From the NCBI GenBank assembly GCA_963205275.1, contig CAUJIH010000017.1, positions 1-32,717 on the forward strand: a stretch of 32,717 nucleotides of DNA, in the 5' to 3' direction. The position numbers and the translations under genes were made by a program. Under the pieces are notes generated by a model that ran no database searches, was not told the DNA's origin, and saw only the letters and a program-made list of their open reading frames with translations. The stretch comes from Verrucomicrobiota bacterium (lineage in GTDB: Bacteria; Verrucomicrobiota; Verrucomicrobiia; Verrucomicrobiales; DEV007). Numbering within the stretch: position 1 is the first letter of the stretch; each line of letters starts with the position of its first letter. This document shows, in pieces, positions 11,130-18,922 of the stretch.

Positions 11130-12665
11130 TCAGGCTTTATAGGTAGACTTGAAGTCTTCGATCGCCTGCTTGAGTTCGGAGACGATGCCATCGTTGAGTT
11201 GTTTCTCTTCGCGGATCTTCGTCAACACAGAAGCCTTACGAGTCGATAGGAACTCTTCCATCTTCTTTTGAAAATCCTTGATTCGATTCACCGGGATTGC
11301 ATCAAAGTGACCATTCTGCATCGCCCAAAGAAGAGCAACTTCAAGCTCCATCGGCAGGGGCGAGTATTGCGTTTGCTTAAACAGCTCAACAATTCGCTGT
11401 CCGCGCTCGATTTGTCCCTTTGTCTTCTCATCAAGATCCGATCCGAACTGAGCGAACGCTTGAAGCTCACGGAACTGGGCTAAGTCAAGCTTGGTGGTTC
11501 CAGACACCTTCTTCACTGCCTTCGTCTGCGCAGCGGAACCCACTCGACTCACCGAGAGACCGACCGAAATCGCCGGACGAATCCCCTGATAAAAGAGGTC
11601 CGTTTCCAGATAGATCTGCCCATCAGTGATCGAGATCACGTTTGTCGGAATGTACGCGGAAACGTCACCCGCTTGCGTTTCAATGATCGGAAGAGCCGTC
11701 AGCGAACCTCCACCATTCGCCTCATTTAGACGAGCTGCACGCTCGAGCAGGCGGCTATGCAAATAGAAAACGTCACCGGGGTATGCCTCACGTCCCGAAG
11801 GGCGGCGGAGCACCAGAGAAACCTGACGATAGGCAACTGCGTGCTTGGAGAGGTCATCATACACGATCAGTGCGTCCATACCGTTCGCCATGAACCACTC
11901 ACCCATCGCAGCGCCAGCATAGGGTGCCAAGTATTGATTGGTCGCAGAATCCGAAGCTGAGGCAACGACGACGATGGTGTAATCCATCGCACCTTCAGCC
12001 TCGAGCGTCGCAATCGTCCGTGCTACGTTTGCCAGCTTCTGCCCGATCGCGACATAGATGCAGTAGAGTGGCTTGTGATCTTTCAGTGCACCTTCCTCAG
12101 CCGCACGATTTTGGCGAGCCTGCGAAATAATCGTGTCCACAGCTACGGTTGTTTTTCCAGTGGAACGGTCTCCGATGATCAACTCCCGCTGACCACGTCC
12201 AATCGGAATCATCGCATCAATGGCGAGAATCCCCGTCTGAACCGGCACCGAAACCGACTGCCGCGGAATAATTCCGGGAGCAATTTTCTCGACCGGATAG
12301 GTCACATTTGTCTGAATCGCTCCCTTCCCATCAATCGCCTGACCGAGCGCATCGACTACGCGTCCCAGCATCTCCTTTCCGACGGGTACCGAGAGCAGTC
12401 GTCCGGTGGAACGAACCTCATCTCCTTCCTTTACATGCAGCGCATCACCAAGCAAAATACAACCGACCTCGGTTTCTTCCAAGTTCAACGCCAGGCCATA
12501 AAGCCCGCCGGGAAACTCGATCATTTCATTCAGCATGACATCGCTCAGGCCTTCGACCTTGGCGACTCCGTCACCGATTTCTCGCACGATCCCTACGTTC
12601 GACTTGGTTACGGAGGTTCGCAAGGCGGCGATTTCGGATTCCAATTCCTGGAGAATATTGCTCAT
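11130..12665 (-). CDS. atpA: F1F0 ATP synthase alpha subunit
   Basis: The 511-residue non-catalytic nucleotide-binding subunit alternates with beta in the F1 head. The P-loop is GDRSTGKT (165-172), preceded by a typical beta-barrel region ([16 protein letters not shown]). The arginine-finger region [10 protein letters not shown] is intact, so it should complete the beta catalytic site. The N-terminal helix ELESEIAAL would contact the delta subunit. It begins 38 bp after atpH. Confidence 0.98.
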   Translation of the reverse strand: MSNILQELESEIAALRTSVTKSNVGIVREIGDGVAKVEGLSDVMLNEMIEFPGGLYGLALNLEETEVGCILLGDALHVKEGDEVRSTGRLLSVPVGKEMLGRVVDALGQAIDGKGAIQTNVTYPVEKIAPGIIPRQSVSVPVQTGILAIDAMIPIGRGQRELIIGDRSTGKTTVAVDTIISQARQNRAAEEGALKDHKPLYCIYVAIGQKLANVARTIATLEAEGAMDYTIVVVASASDSATNQYLAPYAGAAMGEWFMANGMDALIVYDDLSKHAVAYRQVSLVLRRPSGREAYPGDVFYLHSRLLERAARLNEANGGGSLTALPIIETQAGDVSAYIPTNVISITDGQIYLETDLFYQGIRPAISVGLSVSRVGSAAQTKAVKKVSGTTKLDLAQFRELQAFAQFGSDLDEKTKGQIERGQRIVELFKQTQYSPLPMELEVALLWAMQNGHFDAIPVNRIKDFQKKMEEFLSTRKASVLTKIREEKQLNDGIVSELKQAIEDFKSTYKA

Positions 12666-12703
12666 ACGCTAGCGTCTAGTAAAATTAGAGAGTGAATTGA
12701 GGT

Positions 12704-13099
12704 TCAACTGAATTTTTCGGAGAGTCTCTCCAGTCTATTTTTGATACTGCCATCCCACACATCACTTCCGATGCGGACTTTCATACCGCCCAGCAGTGCC
12801 TGATTTGTGGTAAATTCAGGGCTTATTTGCGCTCCGTATTTTTTTCTCAGATCGGCAGTGATCTGGCTTTTTACGGGTTCATCCAACGAAGCAAAACTCT
12901 CGACGATCGCCCGATTCTCTTGCACCTCCAAGCGGATCAATCGCATGTAGGCATCCAGCAAAGCCTGATAGCCTCGCGGCTTCAATTGAGAGAACTTCGC
13001 GATAATTTGTTTCGCCACTCCGACATCCACTCCACGATCCGTCATCGTAGCGACAAAAAGCTTTTTAGCAATGCGCTGAACTTCTTTTCGTGACTTCAT
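12704..13099 (-). CDS. atpH: F1F0 ATP synthase delta subunit, short form
   Basis: At 131 residues this is well below the usual 175-185. The C-terminal signature GGMKVRIGSDVWDGSIKNRL (about 104-123) identifies the family. The segment before it (RLIRLEVQENRAIVES) matches the normal second half. The missing residues are in the N-terminal helical domain that binds the tip of alpha. The upstream frame reaches a stop at 13121-13123 without another start, so the shortness is not due to a wrong start. Delta joins F1 to the peripheral stalk b subunits. It lies between atpF and atpA as expected. Confidence 0.9.
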   Translation of the reverse strand: MKSRKEVQRIAKKLFVATMTDRGVDVGVAKQIIAKFSQLKPRGYQALLDAYMRLIRLEVQENRAIVESFASLDEPVKSQITADLRKKYGAQISPEFTTNQALLGGMKVRIGSDVWDGSIKNRLERLSEKFS

Positions 13100-13140
13100 A
13101 CAGGGAGCGGAGTAGAGAAATTAAGATTCCTTAGGTGAAT

Positions 13141-13641
13141 TCAGAGAGCGATCTGACTCGTAGCCTCTTCGTTAATTCTGACTTGATCTTGATCATCGAG
13201 CACCTTGCCCGTCACTTTCGCCGTAGCATCGATCACCAAACGACCGAAATCGCGTTTCAGCTCACCCATGACACGCTCGTGCTCCAAGCGAGCACCGTCT
13301 CGAGCCTTTTCGAGAATTTGATTCGCCTCTTTGACAGCCTCTTGCGTCTTCTGAACACGCACAGCCTCCGCACTTTCCCGAGCCTCCACAATGAGACGCT
13401 CTGCATCAGCATTGGCACGGTCAAGAGTCGCACGGACATTTTCTTCGGCTTTATCCATCTCGGCCTTAATTGTCTCGAGATTGGACTCACCTTCAGCAAT
13501 ACGTCGCCGCCGAGCCTCCAATACACTGAGAACGGGACCAAATGCGTATTTAGAGAGGATGGTATAGACAAGCAGGACGATGATCACCTGGGCGATAAAC
13601 TTCGGCCAATCAAGTCCAAATGTTTCGAGTATTTCCGTCAT
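13141..13641 (-). CDS. atpF: F1F0 ATP synthase b subunit
   Basis: The 166-residue protein has one N-terminal membrane helix (about 14-34, FIAQVIIVLLVYTILSKYAF) and then a long charged helix rich in Ala, Glu, Lys and Arg, expected to form the dimeric right-handed coiled coil of the peripheral stalk. Only one b gene is present, so the stalk is probably a homodimer. It follows atpE after a 102-bp spacer carrying a GC-rich hairpin. Confidence 0.95.
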   Translation of the reverse strand: MTEILETFGLDWPKFIAQVIIVLLVYTILSKYAFGPVLSVLEARRRRIAEGESNLETIKAEMDKAEENVRATLDRANADAERLIVEARESAEAVRVQKTQEAVKEANQILEKARDGARLEHERVMGELKRDFGRLVIDATAKVTGKVLDDQDQVRINEEATSQIAL

Positions 13642-13664
13642 CGTCTTCGAAAATTAAGAGTCGA

Positions 13665-13680
13665 CCGGGGTCTCCCCCGG
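13665..13680 (-). promoter_or_regulatory. GC-rich hairpin between atpE and atpF
   Basis: Arms CCGGGG (13665-13670) and CCCCGG (13675-13680) enclose a 4-base loop. On the minus strand it lies 63 bp past the atpE stop and 23 bp before the atpF start, followed by TCGACTCTTAATTTT. It could protect the 3' end of an atpE message or reduce read-through into atpF, which would help supply many c subunits per complex. This role is inferred. Confidence 0.5.
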
Positions 13681-13743
13681 CTCATTAGTAAATACCCGAG
13701 AAACATCGCCGCCCAATGGATCGCGATTTCCCGGAGCACTCCA

Positions 13744-13980
13744 TCAGCCACGCAGAGCCATGATCAGCGCATAAATAGCAATAGCCTCGGCCAAAGCCAT
13801 AGCGATAATACCGATAGTCAGAATATTGCCGAAAGCACCCGGGTTGCGACCGACCGCCTGAGCGGAGGCCATACCGATCAAGCCGATACCGATACCGGCA
13901 CCAGCACCTGCAATCGCGAGGGCAAAATTCCCATTGAACGCGACTTCAGCGAGAACTTGGAGTGTAGTGAGATCAATCAT
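13744..13980 (-). CDS. atpE: F1F0 ATP synthase c subunit
   Basis: The 78-residue proteolipid has two membrane helices joined by the polar loop RNP (45-47). Helix 1 has the glycine-repeat packing motif (GAGAGIGIG, about 25-33). The ion-binding carboxylate is E65 in ALAEAIAIYAL. The glutamine and serine that mark sodium-binding c rings are replaced by isoleucine and alanine, which suggests proton coupling. Multiple copies form the rotor ring. It follows atpB by 77 bp. Confidence 0.97.
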   Translation of the reverse strand: MIDLTTLQVLAEVAFNGNFALAIAGAGAGIGIGLIGMASAQAVGRNPGAFGNILTIGIIAMALAEAIAIYALIMALRG

Positions 13981-14057
13981 GTTATTTTTCAGGGTATGTG
14001 TTGCTCATCAGCACCCGCGCTCAGAGACACGGTCATACTGACAAAATTGAGTTAAAA

Positions 14058-14954
14058 TCAATGATGCTCCGCATCCTCATGAGAGGTGGACAACTTGATG
14101 TATACGGCACACAGAAGTGCGAAAACAGTAGCTTGGAGCATTCCGACCAGAATCTCCATAAAATAAAAAGGAATCGGAAAGACAACGGAAGTCAAAAAGG
14201 CCGGAATTTTACCGAGTCCGAGAGCTGCCCCCAGACCACCCATCGTGTGAAGCAGCGTTTCCCCAGCAAAAATATTGCCCAGAAGCCGCAGAGAGAGCGA
14301 CAAAGGACGGAAAGCGATCGACAATACCTCAATCATACCAACCGCAAAGAAAATTGGCATAAGAGCGTATTTCAGGAAGCCTGTCAGCCCACCCTTGGGA
14401 CCAAAAATGTGAACCAGACTCCCCCAAACACCGAGTTCACTAACAGACAAATAAAGCCACACGATCATGAAAACTAGCGCCAGCGCTAGATTCATATTCA
14501 GATCAGCCGTCGCCGGACGCAGCAGCGGAGTGAAGGTCGCATGACCCTCCGCGTTCACAAAGGAGGAATCGACCGAAAGGAAGGCAAGCTTTTGCCCAAA
14601 TCCGACCGTTCCCACACCTGGGATCAAACCGAACCAGTTCGAAGCTAGGATGAAAATAAACAGTGTTGCCAATATCGGAAAGGCCTTCGGAGCGACTTTT
14701 TTTCCAACAATTCCCTCGACCTGCCCGTAGAGAAACTCGATTACGAACTCGACGAAGTTTTGCTTCGCATTCGGGATGAGCGACATCTTTTTGGTCGCAA
14801 CTCGCGTAAAAAGAAGAATTGCTGTCGTGACAACGGCTGCAACCAAGATCGAATTCGTCAGCCACCCGAAGTCGGGAAGACTCGGCGCACCGATTCCTCC
14901 AGATGCGAGGATCGGGAGTTTGGTTGCGAAAAATCCTGGAGTAAAGGGGGCCAT
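14058..14954 (-). CDS. atpB: F1F0 ATP synthase a subunit
   Basis: The 298-residue integral membrane protein forms the proton half-channels next to the c ring. The essential arginine is R223 in LSLSLRLLGNIFAGE. Several membrane segments are visible: about 32-50, 92-112, 155-175, 197-215 and the last 60 residues. A longer N-terminal segment (1-30) precedes the first helix. It is the first gene of the operon; no atpI was found upstream. Confidence 0.97.
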   Translation of the reverse strand: MAPFTPGFFATKLPILASGGIGAPSLPDFGWLTNSILVAAVVTTAILLFTRVATKKMSLIPNAKQNFVEFVIEFLYGQVEGIVGKKVAPKAFPILATLFIFILASNWFGLIPGVGTVGFGQKLAFLSVDSSFVNAEGHATFTPLLRPATADLNMNLALALVFMIVWLYLSVSELGVWGSLVHIFGPKGGLTGFLKYALMPIFFAVGMIEVLSIAFRPLSLSLRLLGNIFAGETLLHTMGGLGAALGLGKIPAFLTSVVFPIPFYFMEILVGMLQATVFALLCAVYIKLSTSHEDAEHH

Positions 14955-15023
14955 CGACTAAAAGATTAAAGCGAACGGTGCGCTGATTACGACGGAAAGT
15001 GGCATATTTCCGAAGGCGCGTGA

Positions 15024-15051
15024 ATCCTATCCACGTCAGCGAATCTCGCAA
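15024..15051 (-). promoter_or_regulatory. Possible sigma70-type promoter of the atp operon
   Basis: On the minus strand TTGCGA (15051-15046) and TAGGAT (15029-15024) are separated by 16 bp, each matching four of six consensus bases. The element is about 70 bp upstream of atpB. The match is weak and no transcription start is known. Confidence 0.3.
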
Positions 15052-15058
15052 GGTGAAT

Positions 15059-15076
15059 TTGTGAAAAATTTCACAA
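15059..15076. promoter_or_regulatory. CRP/FNR-family-like palindrome upstream of atpB
   Basis: TTGTGAAAAATTTCACAA is a perfect 8-2-8 palindrome and contains TGTGA-N6-TCACA, the E. coli CRP consensus half-sites and spacing. A further TTCACAA at 15080-15086 repeats the right half-site exactly 10 bp away, one helical turn. It is centred about 113 bp from the atpB start and just upstream of the candidate -35. This suggests a regulator of the CRP family controlling ATP synthase expression; the regulator is not in the window. Confidence 0.5.
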
Positions 15077-15552
15077 GCGTTCACAAATCGACTCCGAAGG
15101 GCGATAAAAGAAACCAGTTGAACAGTGCTTGCATTCCATGGTAAAACACTGGACGGCGTAAATTTAAGACAAATTAACAATTGACGACTCTCGATGTAAG
15201 AAGTACGAAAAACAAAGACTGACCCCAACGAGTCGCCGAAGTTACTCTAGAGGAACTTCCGCCGCAATTCAAGTCCTGTCTGAAGCTCAACCAGGCGCAC
15301 CTGCGCTGTCTGATGATGTCGGCTTTAGCCGTGATTGCGCAGAAGTCCGTGTCATCCGATTCTGGCTTTCCTAGTGTCCTGTTAGGGCTGCTTCTGCTGA
15401 TTCGATATACCGTCACTTCCAACGGTTTCTTGCTTCAGGCTTGCTCAAAGCTGAAGCTATTGGCTGTCTCATCGTGATGCTTACCCCTAAACCCAGCGAG
15501 GGATGGACCGTCACTCGCCTCATCGACGTCCCCCTAGTTTTTCCGAAAAGAG

Positions 15553-15565
15553 CCTCAGAATGAGG
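15553..15565 (-). terminator. Small hairpin after the 844-residue protein gene
   Basis: CCTCA and TGAGG arms with a 3-base loop lie 11 bp past the stop at 15576 and are followed on the minus strand by CTCTTTTCGG. The stem is only 5 bp, so it is a weak candidate. Confidence 0.3.
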
Positions 15566-15575
15566 ATGCGACGGT

Positions 15576-18110
15576 TCATTCGCCCGCGAGTTGAACGGGA
15601 TTTCCAATCTGGCGTTCCTGAAGCCAAATCCGGGCTGAGTGATGGCCTAGGGCAGCCGCTCGCTGCATCCACCGCCGCGCTTCGGGAAAAGAGCGACCAA
15701 CACCGTAGCCAATCTCAATGCAGCGGGCGAAATCGAACATAGCATCGAGATTGCCGCACTCACTGGCCCGACGAAAGAATACAGCCGCTTTCTCTGCGTC
15801 GACGACACATCCGATGCCGGAGCTCAAAAAAATTCCCATTTGATGAAGAGCGGAACTCCAGCCTTCTTCCGCAGCCTGATTCATCGCCGCAGAAGCCCCC
15901 ATCGAATCGCCCGTTTCGAGGAGAAAACGGGCAAGGCGTTCGCTAGCTGCCGGATGCAGGGAAGCCGCTCGACGGAGAACTTTAGCCACTTCGCTCGAAT
16001 GCGGCTGTCCGGGCTGCCACGCCAGTAGGGCCGAATAATGCGCTGCCTCGGAGTCGCCGAGTTCGGCGGCTTCGGAGAAATACTGAGCGGCGTGCGTGAG
16101 ATCGTGACGAGACAGGGCGACGAAGCCTATGGCCCGAAGAGCGAGCGGGGCACGCTGATCAGATCGCTCGGCGAGATGAGCTAAGAGTCGGCTGTCATCC
16201 GTCTGCCAGTTTTGGAAGTCCGCGAGCAAGCGCAGAGAATCGGAACTCGCATCAGTGACGAGACAGGCGATCCATGCCTCTTTTGCGAGCGCCAAGGACT
16301 CGGCAGGAGTCGGGAGAGGCTCGGGAGGGAGAAGAGCGAATGAAGCGGGCACGCTGGAGATGGGGTACAGTCCCTGCTGTGCGGACCATGTCGCGAGTGC
16401 GTAGCCGATCCAAGCAGCAAAAACGACGGCAGCGACCATGATCAGTCCCCAGTGGAGGGGTGCAGAATGTGCTCGATCAGGCACAGATGGCGATGAATCG
16501 GGCACAGATAACGATGAATCGGGTGCAGAATGTGCTTGATCGAATGCAGTTGAGGAGACGACTCGATCAGGCGTATCTGGCACATCACTCGGCGACTCTG
16601 GAACTCCATAGAGACTCTGTCGCCGCTCCTCTAGCACGGCTGCCAGATCGGCGGGAATCCGGGGATGATTGAATGTCTGGTGCCAGTGGAATGGCTCACC
16701 CGTAAGCGCAGTCCAATAGAGCGGAAGCGTGACGGCAGATCGCCGATCAGCGATGGAGTCCTCTGCGGGAAGAGCGAGCATCGCACGAAGCTGCTCGGGA
16801 AAATCGATCCCGTCGAGCAAGGTATCGGTGGTCTGGTGGACGCGGATCTTCAGTGGAGCACTTTCCCAATCGGAAACGGTGGGATCTTCCGAGGTTACCA
16901 GAAACAGGTTTTTGGGCGACAGCCACCAGACGAGACAGGATCGATTTTCACCCTCGATTTCGTCGAGGAGGGCGCGAATCCGTCGCAGAAGAATGTCAGC
17001 GCTTTCCGGTGAAAGCGGACCGTGCGAAGCGATCCATCGTGCCAGGCTCATTCCCTGAATCGATTCTTCACCGATCAGAGAGAGCGAACCCGCATCTTCG
17101 AGAAAGGTGACCTGCAACTGCTGAGCGTGTCCGCGTCCGAGGCGGCGTGTGGCGACGTAATGTTGCTCAAGCCAGAGGTGACGCGGCAGAAAATCAGGGC
17201 CGGGAATGACTTGCAAGCGAGTCTCAGAGCCTCGGATAATCGTTGAAAGAGCGAATTTCTCCTCTCCCAGAGGATGCTCCTCGGAGAGAGCTCGATCCGA
17301 ACCGACCGCCGCGAGTCCTTCACTTCGGAACCACGCTCGCAAAGGAGACCGAGGCGGTGGGATCGACACGAGTCGATCTGCTTTTCCTTGATCTCCCAGC
17401 ACCGCAAGCAGAGCATCCCTGAATTGTTCAAGCTGCACTGAGACAGAATTTCGTTCTTTTCCCCCGAGGATTCTTGTGAGTGCGTCCTGCAGCGGTGATG
17501 GCCACTCAGAGCTTTCTTCCCCAGCCACTGCATGAAACATTCGGGCAAAGCAACAGGCTAGGGTGTCATTCGAAGTCGTGAGTTCAGATTCAGGAAAATA
17601 CGAAGAAAAGAACCCAGTCCGAACAATGTGAATTTCGTGCTCACTATTCTGGACGATTTCGAAATCTTCCGTGCTGCAAAAGCTGAGTGGCGAGCAGAGT
17701 TCTACCCGCTCCATCGCCGCTTGGCAAAGTTGACTGATCCAGTAGGCGACGAGCGGCAGTGGCAGAGGTCCTACGCGATGGATGTAATCGGACAGAACCT
17801 CGCCATCCGGAAATGCGCAGACATAATACGGACCGTCCTCATCGTAACCCCAGGAGTGGATTCGTGCCCATCCTTCGGGTTGCTTGATCGGATCGGAGAA
17901 CGCCTTAAGAAAACTTGCAAAATCCTCCCATCGACCTGCGGGAATCAATTCCGGGGCTATTCGATGAAGTTGAGCTAGGCCCCAGCGATGATGATCGATC
18001 ACGGGGAGCACGGTCTCTGAAGCTCGTGCGGTGGGTAGCGTCAGCACCTCTCCCGCTGCCGACCTGAGCAGGTGATATCGATCCGAACCAGATGAATGAG
18101 AGAAAGGCAT
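15576..18110 (-). CDS. Tandem pseudokinase-like, transmembrane, Sel1-repeat protein
   Basis: This is an 844-residue protein not recognised as a named gene. Residues about 86-152 look like the hinge and C-lobe of a Ser/Thr kinase (GYDEDGPYYVCAFPDGEVL, then a GPLP helix). A second kinase-like region covers about 318-500. There the catalytic loop HRDLKPEN corresponds to VWWLSPKN (394-401), with the catalytic Asp as Trp, and DFG to DWE (414-416). Both regions therefore appear catalytically dead. Residues 524-551 are four heptads of pattern DxxxS[AV]P, followed by one membrane helix (554-575). The C-terminal 265 residues carry Sel1/TPR-like repeats, for instance AAVFFRRASECGNLDAMFDFA and ARRWMQRAAALGHHSA. 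It may be a membrane scaffold with the repeats outside the cytoplasm. It is divergent from hisB. Confidence 0.8.
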   Translation of the reverse strand: MPFSHSSGSDRYHLLRSAAGEVLTLPTARASETVLPVIDHHRWGLAQLHRIAPELIPAGRWEDFASFLKAFSDPIKQPEGWARIHSWGYDEDGPYYVCAFPDGEVLSDYIHRVGPLPLPLVAYWISQLCQAAMERVELCSPLSFCSTEDFEIVQNSEHEIHIVRTGFFSSYFPESELTTSNDTLACCFARMFHAVAGEESSEWPSPLQDALTRILGGKERNSVSVQLEQFRDALLAVLGDQGKADRLVSIPPPRSPLRAWFRSEGLAAVGSDRALSEEHPLGEEKFALSTIIRGSETRLQVIPGPDFLPRHLWLEQHYVATRRLGRGHAQQLQVTFLEDAGSLSLIGEESIQGMSLARWIASHGPLSPESADILLRRIRALLDEIEGENRSCLVWWLSPKNLFLVTSEDPTVSDWESAPLKIRVHQTTDTLLDGIDFPEQLRAMLALPAEDSIADRRSAVTLPLYWTALTGEPFHWHQTFNHPRIPADLAAVLEERRQSLYGVPESPSDVPDTPDRVVSSTAFDQAHSAPDSSLSVPDSSPSVPDRAHSAPLHWGLIMVAAVVFAAWIGYALATWSAQQGLYPISSVPASFALLPPEPLPTPAESLALAKEAWIACLVTDASSDSLRLLADFQNWQTDDSRLLAHLAERSDQRAPLALRAIGFVALSRHDLTHAAQYFSEAAELGDSEAAHYSALLAWQPGQPHSSEVAKVLRRAASLHPAASERLARFLLETGDSMGASAAMNQAAEEGWSSALHQMGIFLSSGIGCVVDAEKAAVFFRRASECGNLDAMFDFARCIEIGYGVGRSFPEARRWMQRAAALGHHSARIWLQERQIGNPVQLAGE
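16458..16541 (-). repeat. Four 21-bp tandem repeats in an A-B-B-A order
   Basis: Four in-frame 21-bp units code for DQAHSAP, DSSLSVP, DSSPSVP and DRAHSAP. Units one and four are nearly identical in DNA, as are two and three. They form a Pro/Ser-rich spacer directly before the membrane helix of the 844-residue protein. Confidence 0.85.
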
Positions 18111-18198
18111 GGAATCCGCAATAATAAGCGGTTGAGGACAGTCCTGAGAGAGTGGAAGTTACCACTGCACAGGATTCCAAGAGAATCATAGCATTACC

Positions 18199-18798
18199 AT
18201 GTCAGATATCAGAAAAAACAGCCAGCAGCGAAAAACGGGGGAGACGGAAATTCGTCTTGATCTGCTCATCGACGGGACAGGGCAGTCCTCGATCAATACA
18301 GGAGTTCCGTTTTTCGATCACATGCTGACGCTCTTCGCGAAACATGGACGCTTTGATCTCGTGGTCGAAGCAAAAGGAGATATTGAGGTCGATTTTCACC
18401 ACACGGTCGAAGACGTGGGAATCGTGCTCGGGCAGGCCCTTCACTCCGCTCTGGGAGACAAGAGAGGAATCACGCGCTATGCCTCCGGCCATTTCCCGAT
18501 GGATGAAACGCTCGTCCGCGTGGCTCTCGATCTGAGCGGACGACCCTTCCTCGAATATCGCTCACCGGAAAACGTTCCACACATCGGGGACAAGTTCAAT
18601 TTCACGCTCGTCGAGGAATTTTTTCGTGCGTTTTGTTTTAATGCTCGGATCAATCTGCACACGGAAATTCTTTACGGGCGCGATCCGCATCACATGGCCG
18701 AGGCGCTGTTTAAGGGACTGGCGCGTTGTCTCGACACTGCCTGTCGCATCGACGAGCGCACGGCAGATCAGATTCCGAGCACGAAGGAAGTTCTGTAA
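18199..18798 (+). CDS. hisB: Imidazoleglycerol-phosphate dehydratase
   Basis: This 199-residue enzyme converts imidazole glycerol phosphate to imidazole acetol phosphate in histidine synthesis. Signatures are PFFDHM (37-42), DFHHTVEDVGIVLGQAL (65-81), the PMDE motif (100-103) and GRDPHHMAEALFKGLAR near the C-terminus; the histidines and acidic residues are the manganese ligands. It is the monofunctional form, without the histidinol-phosphatase domain of enterobacterial HisB. No other histidine gene is next to it. The 88-bp gap to the divergent 844-residue protein gene must hold both promoters; none is clear. Confidence 0.97.
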   Translation: MSDIRKNSQQRKTGETEIRLDLLIDGTGQSSINTGVPFFDHMLTLFAKHGRFDLVVEAKGDIEVDFHHTVEDVGIVLGQALHSALGDKRGITRYASGHFPMDETLVRVALDLSGRPFLEYRSPENVPHIGDKFNFTLVEEFFRAFCFNARINLHTEILYGRDPHHMAEALFKGLARCLDTACRIDERTADQIPSTKEVL

Positions 18799-18922
18799 AG
18801 CTTCTTCAGAAAACGAAAAAAACTGCCTTACGTTAGATTCCTTGAAACTGTAAAAACTTGTGTAAGACTGAGATTTACGAAGATTTTCTTCATAATTCAT
18901 TCGTATTGTCTCCCCTGCTCCC

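Larger units (their letters stand above)
14955..15575. other. 621-bp gene-free stretch upstream of atpB
   Basis: Short frames here encode nothing recognisable. The half nearest atpB holds a palindromic operator-like element and a possible promoter, listed separately. Further away, 15432-15457 forms a 10-bp stem with one bulge and a 5-base loop but has no T-tract on either strand, and CGGCTTTAGCCG near 15321 is a short palindrome. The far end contains the 3' flank of the 844-residue protein gene. Confidence 0.6.

Noticed and set aside
15059-15086. DnaA boxes upstream of atpB (TTTTTCACA and TTCACAAAT look-alikes)
   Set aside because: Two or more mismatches to the consensus, while the symmetric CRP-like reading is exact.
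14503-15228. A 241-codon minus-strand frame
   Set aside because: Most of it overlaps atpB in another frame, and atpB is certain.
15174-15607. Two short minus-strand frames between atpB and the 844-residue protein gene
   Set aside because: Neither matches a known family or has a clear start signal; a transposase remnant was considered but no motif supports it.
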